This document shows, piece by piece, positions 54,491 to 64,000 of a stretch of 64,000 nucleotides of DNA. The DNA is taken from NCBI GenBank assembly GCA_023052935.1, contig CM041292.1, positions 149,162,939 through 149,226,938 of the forward strand, read 5' to 3'. The notes beneath the pieces are model-generated. The model saw nothing but the letters and a program-made list of their open reading frames with translations, made no database searches and was not told the origin of the DNA. This DNA comes from Piezodorus guildinii (Eukaryota; Arthropoda; Insecta; Hemiptera; Pentatomidae). A program made the translations under genes and the position numbers. Every line of letters begins with the position of its first letter. Position 1 is the stretch's first letter.

Positions 54491-54960
54491 TAAAGTAATA
54501 ACAGATTTGTTAGATTAATTAAATAACTAATTAAAGAACAAAAAAAACTAAGGTTTTATAAGTATAAGCACTATAACTTAACAACAGAAATACTTTTACA
54601 ATAGAAGATTAATTGTTAATTATTAAAAAAGACAAGGTTATATCAAGGGTTGGCAACATTAAATGAAGACTAAATAAGTAAGATTCAAGGCTGTGTCTAA
54701 CAATTATTATAAAATTTAAATAGAGTGAAGACTACTAGTTGTAAAGAAACAGAAAGCAGTGTAAGTTCGAAAAGTGTATTATAGACATTTAATTTTATAT
54801 ACTTATAACATTATATACTTTCAAAGTCGAAAACTAAATCTATAATTAATTATTTATTCAATACGAAAAATCTGAAGCAACCAACACAGTACTTCCACTA
54901 GATATGAGTTTCAATGGAAACATTTATTTCAGATTAAATAACATAGCAATAAATTTTATT
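54491..54960. other. AT-rich DNA
   Basis: No gene or recognised repeat. Confidence 0.35.
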
Positions 54961-55140
54961 ATATAGCATTTCCAAGCCAATTGTAACCTTTAACAAGTCA
55001 AATGTAACTTTTTCCATTTCAAATTCAACCTTTTCCGTTTCAAATGTAACCCTTTCCATTTCAAATGTAACCCTTTCCAAAGCAAATGTAACCATTTCCA
55101 TTTCAAATGTCATTTTTCCAAAGCAATTGTAACACTTTTC
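54961..55140. repeat. 21-bp minisatellite in the left foldback arm
   Basis: About eight units of CTTTCCATTTCAAATGTAACC with drift; alternating units have CCAAAGCAA for CCATTTCAA. Confidence 0.85.
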
Positions 55141-55247
55141 TTCAATTCTAGCTTTAAATATTCCGTCTTATTTATACATTTATTGAAAAATAATTAGTTT
55201 AATTAAAATTATGAATTTTTTAATATATTTGGCATATCCTATCGCCC

Positions 55248-55250
<3 letters not shown>

Positions 55251-55302
<52 letters not shown>
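55251..55302. repeat. T-run of about 52
   Basis: Replaces a short mixed A/T stretch present in the other two arm copies (59190-59210 inverted, 63521-63545). Confidence 0.9.
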
Positions 55303-55303
<1 letters not shown>

Positions 55304-55399
55304 ATATTTGATATCAAGTTCTGTTTTTTACGATCTAATATTAAAAAAATAATTATTATCGTCTATTTAGTTTTAATATAGTTATTGATTTTGTTATTT

Positions 55400-55865
55400 T
55401 TGGAGGGGAAGGGGTAGTTTTTTGGAATAATTAATGTGTTTTCGGGTATTACAATTGCGTTTTTCGAGCTGTATTTTTTATCGCTCGCGTGCATTTTAAC
55501 TGCATTTTAATTGATATAGGAGTTGATAATTGTGTTTTCGGGTCTTATAGTTATGTTTTATTTTTTTATTGATCCCGCACATTTTAACTCGAACTTACTT
55601 TTAATAATTTTTACTGTCATAAGGGTTGATAATTGTGTTTTCGGGTCTTGTGATTATGTTTTTCAACTGTGTTTTTTATTGCTAGAGCTTATTGTAACTA
55701 AAATTTACTTTTATGTTTTTTATTGATATAGGGGTTGACAATTGTGTTTTCGTGTCCTATATTTACTTTGTTTGAGTTTTATTTTTTTATCGCTCCCACG
55801 TATTTATCTCAAATTTACTTTTAACGTTTACTATTTATATAGGGATTACATAATGTGCTTTCGGG
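55400..55865. repeat. About 112-bp tandem units, left arm
   Basis: Phrases GTGTTTTCGGGT and TTTTTATCGCTC-like recur at about 90-112-bp steps (near 55486, 55574, 55684, 55795). Confidence 0.75.
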
Positions 55866-57348
55866 TAGGGGTGGGCATAATCGAATGATCAGACTTCGAT
55901 GATTTCAATAATCGAATGATTGATGTATTTCGAAATACAATATGGTACAATTTTCCTCTCTATGATTGCTTAGCTTAGGTGCAATATGCACATAATTTAA
56001 ATGATGAGCAAAAAAATAAAAAATAAATAAGAAACCTAAATAAAAGTTTTAAAACACGAAATAACAACATTATTAATCTCCTTGATCTTGGATTTGATCT
56101 AAAGAATGATAAAAAGTTGTTAAAATAATTCAGGAAGTTCCAATAAGACAGAATCTTTGACTTCATATCGCCAAAATAATGCTTAAATTAGAAAAAAATA
56201 TTACCACTGGCCCATCCCTACCTCTAAGTCAAGTTTTGCCATCAGAAGACAGGAAAATCTTACTTCTTCCACCGATGGTGTCAAACCAACTCTCTGCCAT
56301 GTTAATGATGAGTTCCCTTGTTACATTCAAGTGGCAAAGCTCATTGAAAAAATGTCAACTCCTAGTGTACCAGATTTGAAAAGATAGTATTGCTGATATA
56401 ATTTTAGATAGACTTAATGGTTTAGTGCCCAGAGATGAGGTCAAGAAGAGCTATAAATTTTTTTTTTTTAATATCTAATCCTATTAAATAAGTGAGCACA
56501 AAGCAGTAAGCACTTTGGCTCAAAGATTTCAACCTTCTTTGGGTAAAACTTGACTCAGCTGTTGGGAAGAAATTTGTCATTTTATTAAATAAACCCTTAG
56601 TGAGAAAAGATATATTTCCACTGCAAAGAAAACCTTCAGTTCAGTTGTTTTGAATGTTTTTTACCTTGATTCATTAATTTATATCAGTTTCATACATCAC
56701 ATTTTGATGATTTTTATATTTTAAAAAAATGTTTGCATGTTTTGCCTTTATAATGATTATTTAATGATTGTGTATAATGTCAGACGTATACTACAAATAA
56801 AGATTCCTTGAAGATGTTTCAGTAGTTATTCAATGAAAAGGTATATTTAAGTAACTATTAACTGATTTTATTATTTAAAAAACTATCACACAGACTACAG
56901 ATTTATTTAATAAAAGATAAATTGTCTGAATATTAGAAGCAATATACATATAATACCTGTTTAACTCATAGTAAACTTCTATAGGTCATTTTCCTTTTCT
57001 AACTGTTAAAAAATTTATTAATGTCATTTTTCACCTTTATTCAAATTACTTTCCTTCTTGCAGGGCTGATAGATAAATATTTTAGTCATCATCCATTTGC
57101 CAATCACTCACCTTTATAATTGATAGGTCACGAGACTATGACTCAGAAAATAAAACTATAGATTGATATCCTTCAACATTTATAATTGAAAGGAAGAATT
57201 CAGCTTCTGCTTCTCCTCAGAGAGTTATTTTTAGAAACATACTTTAAAAAATTATGCCTGATTGTTAAATTAATTGTTACCTTATTTTATTTATTACATA
57301 AAAGAACAAGTTGACTCGTTTTACAAATCTGCTCAAGAGAAAATAATA
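55866..57348. other. Core of the foldback element: hAT-like phrase and decayed coding patch
   Basis: GGGGTGGGCATAATCGAATG at 55867 resembles hAT-type ends. 56255-56400 reads in one frame as RRQENLTSSTDGVKPTLCHV and LIEKMSTPSVPDLK. Shifted pieces DIILDRLNGLVPRDEVKKS, HKAVSTLAQRFQP and LLNKPLVRKDIFPLQRK follow to about 56640. An AATAAA lies at 56796. It could be a retropseudogene of a host mRNA or a transposase scrap. I do not recognise the protein. Confidence 0.35.
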
Positions 57349-58668
57349 TTACATTGTGAAATTATGAACTTCCAACAAAGTAAAAAGTAAAAGTAGAAAG
57401 GTAGGAAAAGTGGGGTTGGATCTCAGGAGGGGGTTGGAGCCAATCATAATAGCCTGAGTTTTCGTAGCGTTTAAGCTTAGCTTATTCAGGTTTGCCCAGG
57501 CACAGATTCTATCTAGATCTTTCTGAATAGCGGCAAACGCAGATGATGATTCGGAAGGAGGGAAGGAGAAATAAATTTGGAAATCATCGGCATAGAGGTG
57601 ATGGGAGCAATGGACTATTGAATTAGGGAGATCATTGATGTAACAAATGAAAAGGAGAGGGGAGATGCTGGATCCCTGGGCCACACCTGCTGAAAGGGCG
57701 AGAAAGGACGATTAGAAATGTAAACGGCTTGGGTTGGACCAAAAAGGAATGATTGGAACCAGCGAATAGCGCTGTAGGAAAAGGATAGTGCTTTTAGTTT
57801 GGTAGAGGGAAAGAATAGAGTGGTCTAAGGAATCGAAAGCTTTTGAGAAGTCAAGAAGTATTAAAACAGTGAGTTTCTTTTCGTCCATAGCAGTATGTAT
57901 GTCACTTGTGATTTTAAGGAGGGCGGATTGTGTGGAAAAGCCTGATCGGAAACCAGATTGGAGGGGATCGAGTAGCTTGGACTTTTCAAGGAATTCGGAT
58001 ATTTGAGTCTGGGTTATTCTTTCGAGAGGTTTCGAAAGGTTAGAGAGGATGGAAATAGGTCGATAATTTTTGGTAAGGGCAGGGTTTGCGGTTTTGTTAA
58101 TGGGATGGATTAAAGTTTATTTCCAAGAGCTTGGGAATACTGAATTTTGAAGGGAGAAATTATATATAAAGAGCAGAGCGGGAAGGATTTCAGGAAGACA
58201 TAATTTTAACAGTTTAACAGGAATTCCATCAAAACCATAGGAGTTGGTGCTAGATATTATAATGGAGGAAATAAGGTCGCTTGGAGAAATGACAGAGAAA
58301 TAGAAATTATCCGGGTTAAATAATGAAGCTAAAAAAGATTGAGGAGAAGGCACAGAAGAAATATTACAAGATGAGGATGAAAATGGGAATTTAATTCATC
58401 GGGAGATATCTGATGTTCATGTGAAGAAGAGGATTTGCTTACGGAGAATTTGCCATTTTGTTTTAGAGCCAGGAGCTGAGGAGAGGGCTTCGTGGAAATA
58501 GATGGATTTTGCTCGCCTGATAGTTGTCTGTGCCAAGTTACGGAGTGCCCTAAACGCTTGATAGTCGTTAGTCAGTCTTGTACGTCTAAAGCGCCCGCGG
58601 GCAGCCTCACGTCTTTTTTTTAGGTCTTTAATTTCTTGACTCAAAGTCTTGCAATTAAGCAAATACAC
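57349..58668 (-). pseudogene. CR1-type LINE reverse transcriptase fragment
   Basis: From 58668 on the - strand: EIKDLKKRREAARGRFRRT, RALRNLAQTTIRRAKSIYF. Next FNPDNFYFSVISPSDL and GFDGIPVKLLKLCLPEILP (58300-58180). After a shift LTVLILLDFSKAFDSLDH (about 57870) and then VAQGSSISPLLFICYINDLP. The active site is SHHLYADDFQIYF (about 57605-57570). These motifs fit the CR1/L2 side of the jockey superfamily. Stops and shifts break it, and the 5' part including the endonuclease is missing, ending at the foldback arm. Confidence 0.75.
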
Positions 58669-59150
58669 AGGAGCGATAAAAAATAAAACTCAAAAAAAGT
58701 AGTTATAAGACCCGAAAACACAATTACAAATCCAACAATTATAGTAACAATAAAAAAATAAAAAGTAAACGATAGTTAAAATAAGCGAGAGCGATAAAAA
58801 ATACGGCTCGAAAAACGTAATCATAGCCCACCGAGAGCACATTAATTAATCCCTATATCAATAAAAAACGTTTAAAGTAAATTCGAGATAAAATAAGCTT
58901 GAGCAATAAAAAAATCAAACGTAACTATATGACCCGAAAACACAATTATTAACTCCTTTATCAATTAAAAATATTAAAAGTAAATGCGAGTTCAAATGCA
59001 GGCGAGTGATAAAAAATACAGCTCAAAAAACGTAATTCTAATGCCCGAAAACACATTAATTATTCCCAAAAAATACTCAATTTATCCCCTCTAAAACATC
59101 AAAATCAATAAGTATCATAAAACTAAATAGACGATAATTTTTTTTTTTTT
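58665..59150. repeat. About 112-bp tandem units, right arm (inverted)
   Basis: GAGCGATAAAAAAT-like phrases near 58672, 58790, 58902 and 59006 mark about four units, inverse of those in the left arm. Confidence 0.75.
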
Positions 59151-59289
59151 AATATTAGCTCGTAAAAAACAGAACTTGATATCAAATATCTAAAAAACAA
59201 AAATTTGGCGATAGGATATGCCAAAATTATTTTAAAAAAGCATAATTTTAATTAAACTAATTATTTTTCAATAAATAAAAAGGAATATT

Positions 59290-59468
59290 TAAGGCTAGAA
59301 GTGATGAAAATGGTTAAAATTGCTTTTGAAAAGGTAGCATTTGAAATTGAAAAGGTGACATTTGAAATGTAAATGGTTACATTTGCTTTGGAAAGGGTTA
59401 CATTTGAAATGGAAAAAGTTACATTTGACTTGGAAAAGGTTACAATTTACTTGGAAATATTATATATA
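59290..59468. repeat. 21-bp minisatellite in the right foldback arm (inverted)
   Basis: About eight units of GGTTACATTTGAAATGGAAAA with drift; inverse of 54961-55140. Confidence 0.85.
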
Positions 59469-60125
59469 CCTATCACTAAAGTTCATGCCCTTTTCATCAT
59501 TCACGATTAATTTTTAAACTTATGTATGTTATTTAACATATATTTCTATTTTATCTAACATTTTATCTTTCCTGTAGGATCCTGTACGCCTATATATACT
59601 CTTCTTATTCGTAGGGGGAAAAAATTCACCTGGTATATTACTGATATTTTTCTCTCTCTGTTGACCATAAAATTCTGTTATGTTTACCCATTACTTATTA
59701 TTTACTCAATTACCTAAACATGAAATAAAGTAAGGAAGAGTATTGCAATAATAAAAATTGTGTTTTCGTTTTATGAGAATATAAGAGTTTTTCTACATGT
59801 TCCAGAACCCATTGACCACAAATGATAAAGTCCATCTTTTTCACTAAAACCAACAGACTAGCAGATCCACTTGATAAAATGCATTTTACACCTTATTATT
59901 TTATTTATTTTAATCTATCATTTCTTGCTAAGACGAACTCTTCAAGTTCTTCCAACTGATCTAAGCTAGAACATCATTTCCGCTGTGTATTATGCGACTG
60001 TAATGTATGTCCAATATTCTCCAAAACTACAATATAATATTCGTCGATATTTCTTACTTTTAGCTTAAATTAATAGTAACAACTTTTCGAGGGTCATGTT
60101 GAGGGAGATTTAGCAATATTTTATA
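59469..60125. other. AT-rich intergenic DNA
   Basis: No gene or recognised repeat. Confidence 0.35.
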
Positions 60126-60374
60126 TCCTCTCAAAAAAGCAATGAAATATAAATTGGAACTAGTCGATGTTAAAAAGTCGCAAACGCCGATACCCTGAAG
60201 TTGGGCTGATACATAAATATACAATGAAGTAACAGCAAACATGGAAATGTGAAATTAATTATTGATTCTACTATTTGAGCCCTAAATAGACCATTTAAAG
60301 GTGTGTCTTCATTTTGTCATACAGCCTGTGTTACGCAGAACAGAAAGTGGGAGTTGATCATCTATTCGAGTACT
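60126..60374 (+). promoter_or_regulatory. Conserved 5' flank of receptor copy 3
   Basis: Aligns with 29166-29435 (see there). This copy has an extra segment GTCGATGTTAAAAAGTCGCA and keeps the upstream ATG. It is the likely core promoter and 5' UTR. Confidence 0.5.
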
Positions 60375-61270
60375 ATGTGGCCATTTGACAAAGTAACGCA
60401 AATAATCGACGCTATGAGCGCAGAGAGCAACGATGAGGTAGATGATTACATTTCAGCACAATACCTCCACCTCAACCAATTTTCACTATTGTACACGAGG
60501 CTAGGGAGGAACTACCGCTATTTTACCCTCACACAGATCATCATATACCTCAGTATACTCGTCTTTCATCTCATTACCTTGGGAAGAGCTACTGTACAAT
60601 TATTAGACACAAGCCTTGTCACTTTCGGAATGACTGTGCACCTCTTCCTTCTAATACAGCTTTGTGTCATTCTTGTAATTTTCATACAAACGAAACACAA
60701 CAACATCGCCTTGTTTCATCGAGCTATGGCCAAAAACTTTTACGACTATTCCGAGTCCTATGAAGGCATAAATGATAGACTACAAAAATACATTCGAAAA
60801 GAAAAGAAGTTGCTTTTGATGATCCCTATATTGGTGGGGATGGCAGTGTGTGCACTCATGGTGATGACACCGCTAGTTGATCAGTATGGCAATTTCGACT
60901 TCAGCAAGATCTCAAGCGATTTCAACCAACATTTGCCATTTCCTTATATGGTTTACCCTTATTCGACGGAACAAGGGTTCGGTTACTACGTTTCCGCCAT
61001 ATTACAATTATCTTTTGCAATTCTCGTTGGTGGAACTATAGGAGTTGGAGGATTCGCCTACATAGTGATGTCTCAAAACCTCTGGATGCAGATGGAAATC
61101 TTGTACGATTCTGTAGAACACATAGAAGAACGAACAGAAATCTTGCGGTCAAAACTGTTTGGAACTAAAGATAACTTATCAGGAGATAAGTTGTACGACC
61201 AAGTACAATTCAAGTACTGCTACAATATATGCTTAAGGAAAAATTTTATACACCATCAAATTATAATGAG
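60375..61270 (+). CDS. Odorant receptor copy 3, exon 1
   Basis: 298 codons plus 2 nt. Starts MWPFDKVTQIIDAMSAES; the open frame extends further upstream without an ATG, and a second Met is at residue 14. It is about 90% like copy 2 by eye, with changes clustered in the loop after the third membrane segment (for example VDQYGNFDFSKISSDFNQHL, GFGYYVSAILQLSF). Membrane segments, the SSPYM-like PFPYMVYPYSTEQ loop and the HIEERTEIL segment are kept. It ends ATAATGAG|GTATTT, phase 2, as in copy 2. No stop or shift, so it is probably functional. Role: odorant-gated channel subunit in olfactory neurons. Confidence 0.9.
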
Positions 61271-62899
61271 GTATTTTCAACAAGCATACTGTTATTTAAA
61301 TAATTCATACGTAAAGTATTAAATGGCTAACTAACAGTCTATTTTTACATTTCTAAGAGCTTTTGGTGTTTAAGCACCTAATTCATCTGACATTTTAACA
61401 TGCAATATAATTATTTTAATTATGTCTTGATCTAAAGAATAGTATTAAATTTTCACAAATGTATAAATATTTCGTATATGTGGGAGTTTTTATAATAAGG
61501 AGATTTGCAATCTGCTTATGCAATACAATACAAAATATTATATTGATTTTAAATACAAAAATCTATCAGTGTAGCAAATCTCTTGGCCAGCGCCTTAATA
61601 GTCTAGAGGATTATAAGGGTTTGTAGCAGTGGATAGGTTCTGAGTCAGAGGGTTCGAATTAGGGTCAGTATCTCGTGAAAATTATTGTAACGATTTGTGG
61701 CATTTACAATGACTAACGGAATGTCTAGGTCATTATGTAGTGTCTCATTAGATATATAAAAATCTGGTGCACGCGACTCACGACTTTCACTTAAGAAACA
61801 AATTAATTGTTAAAGCATTAATTATTTTCAATTGCAATTGAAACGTGTTTCATTAGATAATCTATTAAATTTTTATCTGCAACAATCAGTTAGTTTTATC
61901 GGCTTTTCATCATTCCTTTTACCCTTTAAAATTCCGTGAATTAGATAATATTGTTTCTAAAAGTTTTAGATATCCAGCGATATACTATACATCTATCTAT
62001 ATTACTATTCTTGAGTTAAAAAAACACAAAAATTCCATAAAAAAATTTTATTGCACATTTCTCTTTTAGTTAATTATCCAATTCGCTCAACTTGCATATT
62101 TGCACGTTATTTATCAACGCTAATAAGATAATGTACCAATTGTTTTGAAATCTACAAAATCAAAATATATCGGCATAATATCGGCATTAAACCCTGTCAA
62201 TCATAATGAAACCTTCATCATAATAAAGCTCATCAAATTTTACACCAATATATTGAGTTTGAGTCGTTTTTGAGAAAATCGTAAAAAGATGCAAAATGCA
62301 TGTTATTAAGTAGATCTTCCGGTCAGCTGATTTTGATGAAAAACTTTTTTTGACATCTCGGGCGTATAGTTGTCCTAAATATGAAATTTCAGTTTCATAT
62401 TTCAGTCTATGTCAATCGATATTTAGATTTATCAAATAGATTTGTAAGTCTGAACCCTGTAGTTAATCCTCCCTTTTCCATCTAGGTAATCTAATTACAT
62501 AATAGACCAGAAACTTTTCTTTGTTTTCTTATTAAGTGGGCTTTATGCATTAAAACAAAGGAATGTCATCTTAATTACGAGTACATCAATCATTACCCCT
62601 TCACAGATTTTCTTTTTTTCCCACATCTTTCTTTTTTACTTCTTTATCATATATCATTACTGTAAGTGACAAATACATTAGATTCTACTCTCTCATGAAT
62701 TATGTATAAGGTTGGTGTTTTTCAGTGCATATAAGTAAGTCTACTATTAAGGCCACATAAGTCATTGGAGCTAACAAATCCTCTTCACAACCCCATAATG
62801 TCTAGAAATGATGATACAAATCAAATTTCTGGCATATTTAAGCAAATACTTGTTTTTCAAATTATATCATAGGAAAATTTAATTTCATGGTTGTTTTAG
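61271..62899 (+). repeat. Intron 1 of receptor copy 3, with a Rep-1 copy at about 61755-62430
   Basis: AATCTGGTGCACGCGACTCA, CGACTTTCACTTA, ATCCAGCGATATACTATACAT and ATCTCGGGCGTATAG match the Rep-1 copy at 34478-35525. The terminal ATATAGGTAAGTGAAAGT end is missing here. The last 450 bases match the end of intron 1 in copy 2, without the 396-bp insert. Confidence 0.6.
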
Positions 62900-62999
62900 A
62901 AATTTTCACCTTTGGACAGACATATTCTCAGTACCAATAATTCTGGCTTACTTCACAGGAACCATTGTCATTGCTCTGAGTTTAATATCACTAAGCTCT
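62900..62999 (+). CDS. Odorant receptor copy 3, exon 2
   Basis: 100 nt between TTGTTTTAG and GTAAGTTTAT. Two bases differ from exon 2 of copy 2 (CTT for ATT, TTA for TTG), giving one change (Ile to Leu). Exons 3-5 must lie beyond 64000. Confidence 0.9.
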
Positions 63000-63370
63000 G
63001 TAAGTTTATTCTTTTTTGTTCTTATTATTATTTTATTGTTTGAGATAATGATTAAACAGCAATGTCTCACTAATAAGTAATACAACGTTAATGAGAATTT
63101 TGTATTAAAATAATAGCAAATATTACAATGATTATGAGACCAATTAGTAGACTTTCGTTGTCCTAAAATATTATATGTATTTATTTAACACGTTCACGCC
63201 ACACAGTCGTTTTAACGATTTTGTCCCGAAAAAGTGCGCACTGGTCGTTCTATTTAAGATATATCAGTCATTTTAACGTCATTTTGTTCCTTATCAAATT
63301 CACTTTCAATGACATGATTGGCATATTTTTTTGCTCATTTTTATGTTATAAAAATATATATGTCCATATA
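63000..63370 (+). other. Start of intron 2 of receptor copy 3
   Basis: The first 170 bases match intron 2 of copy 2 (38371 on). 63190-63360 has no counterpart there and no recognised content. Confidence 0.45.
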
Positions 63371-64000
63371 TAGCATTTCCAAGTCAATTTAACCTTTTCC
63401 AAGTCAAATGTCACCTTTTTCTTCACTTCTAGCCTTAAATATTCCGTTTTATTTATTTATTTATTGAAAAATAATTAGTTTAATTAAAATTATGACTTTT
63501 TTAATAATTTTGGCATATCCTATCGCTTTTTTTCTGTTTTTTAGATATTTGATATCAAGTTCTGTTTTTTACGAACCAATATTTAAAAAAAATAATTATT
63601 ATTTAGTTTTAAGATAGTTGTTGATTTTGAATTTTTAGAGGGGAGGGATACTTTTTGGTAATAATTAATGTGTTTTCGGGTATTATAATTACGTTTTTCG
63701 AGATGTATTTTTTATCGCTCGCGTGCATATTAACTCGCATTTACTTTTAATGTTTTTTATAGATATAGGGATTAATTAATGTGCTTTCGGGTGGATATGA
63801 TTACGTTTTTCGAGCGGTATTTTTTATCGCTCTCGTCTATTTTAACTAAAATTTACTTTTAATGTTTTTTATTGATAAAGGGATTAAATATTGTGCTTTC
63901 GGGTGGTTATGATTAAGTTTTTTGAGCTCCATCTTTTATCGCTCATGCGTATTTCAACTCGCATTTACTTTTAATGTTTTTTAATCATATAGGGATTAAA
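63371..64000. repeat. Third foldback arm copy, cut by the window edge
   Basis: Opens ATATATAGCATTTCCAAG, then a short 21-bp repeat, then the same unique part and 112-bp units as the left arm at 54961. TTTTTATCGCTC recurs with exact 112-bp spacing (ends at 63720, 63832, 63944). It lies in intron 2 of receptor copy 3. Confidence 0.75.

Larger units (their letters stand above)
54961..59468. mobile_element. Foldback element with tandem-repeat arms, 4.5 kb
   Basis: The left arm (54961-55865) is repeated inverted as the right arm (58665-59468). Each arm, from the outside in, has a 21-bp minisatellite, a unique part (GGCATATCCTATCGC, GATATTTGATATCAAGTTCT), then about four units of roughly 112 bp containing TTTTTATCGCTC and GTGTTTTCGGGT. 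A third arm copy begins at 63371, whose outermost bases (ATATATAGCATTTCCAAG) agree with this left end, so the boundary is real. The core (55866-58664) has a decayed coding patch and a CR1-type LINE fragment. The layout recalls Drosophila FB elements. No transposase was recognised. Confidence 0.7.

Noticed and set aside
54961..55140. CRISPR-like regular repeats
   Set aside because: Units are contiguous 21-bp tandem repeats without spacers, in an animal genome.

Overview
This is animal, almost certainly insect, nuclear DNA. It is AT-rich, has spliced genes with large introns, and is dominated by retrotransposons. The host genes seen are members of the insect-specific odorant receptor family (seven-transmembrane, 7tm_6). 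The insect order cannot be fixed from the sequence. No bacterial operon, CRISPR array, rRNA gene or intact tRNA gene was seen.

Host genes: three closely related odorant receptor copies lie in tandem on the + strand. Copy 1 is only the 3' end of exon 1 (1-125), and its later exons were not found before copy 2 begins. Copy 2 is complete. Its five exons (29436-30292, 38271-38370, 38876-38980, 42945-43100, 43185-43241) join in frame with GT-AG borders to give about 424 residues. Copy 3 has exon 1 (60375-61270) and exon 2 (62900-62999) and runs off the right edge. Introns of all three are swollen by repeats. One repeat family (called Rep-1 here) sits in intron 1 of every copy.

0.1-29 kb is a transposon graveyard. 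It holds an R1-type LINE tail (848-1838), a jockey/CR1-type reverse transcriptase fragment (about 2085-2760), and a 0.93-kb element with long inverted ends and a TAGA target duplication (3920-4851). Next is a jockey LINE (A, 7853-12144) inserted into an older jockey LINE (B, about 7205-16460) with an 8-bp target duplication. Three I-type LINEs follow on the - strand: a fragment (17410-19047), a nearly complete element with RNase H (about 19500-25200), and a decayed one (25535-28870).

Introns of receptor copy 2 (30.3-43.2 kb) hold two tRNA-derived SINE copies, a 347-bp inverted-repeat element, two Rep-1 copies plus a fragment, a perfect 23-bp hairpin, a 21-bp minisatellite, an RTE-like reverse transcriptase fragment, and the 5' end of an LTR retrotransposon with a 1,180-bp LTR and a lysine-tRNA-like primer site.

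43.8-51.6 kb is a small gypsy-type LTR retrotransposon on the - strand (LTRs 43770-43966 and 51395-51588). It had already lost much of gag-pol before a full-length jockey LINE (C, 46239-51000) inserted, flanked by an 11-bp target duplication. 51.6-54.5 kb holds an I-type ORF1 fragment broken by a second jockey B copy. 54961-59468 is a 4.5-kb foldback structure: two inverted arms of about 0.8-0.9 kb, each made of a 21-bp minisatellite followed by about 112-bp tandem units, around a core containing a CR1-type LINE fragment. A third arm copy starts at 63371 inside intron 2 of receptor copy 3.

Only the odorant receptor genes look like functional host genes. The retrotransposons keep many catalytic motifs, but each copy has at least one nonsense codon, frameshift or truncation.
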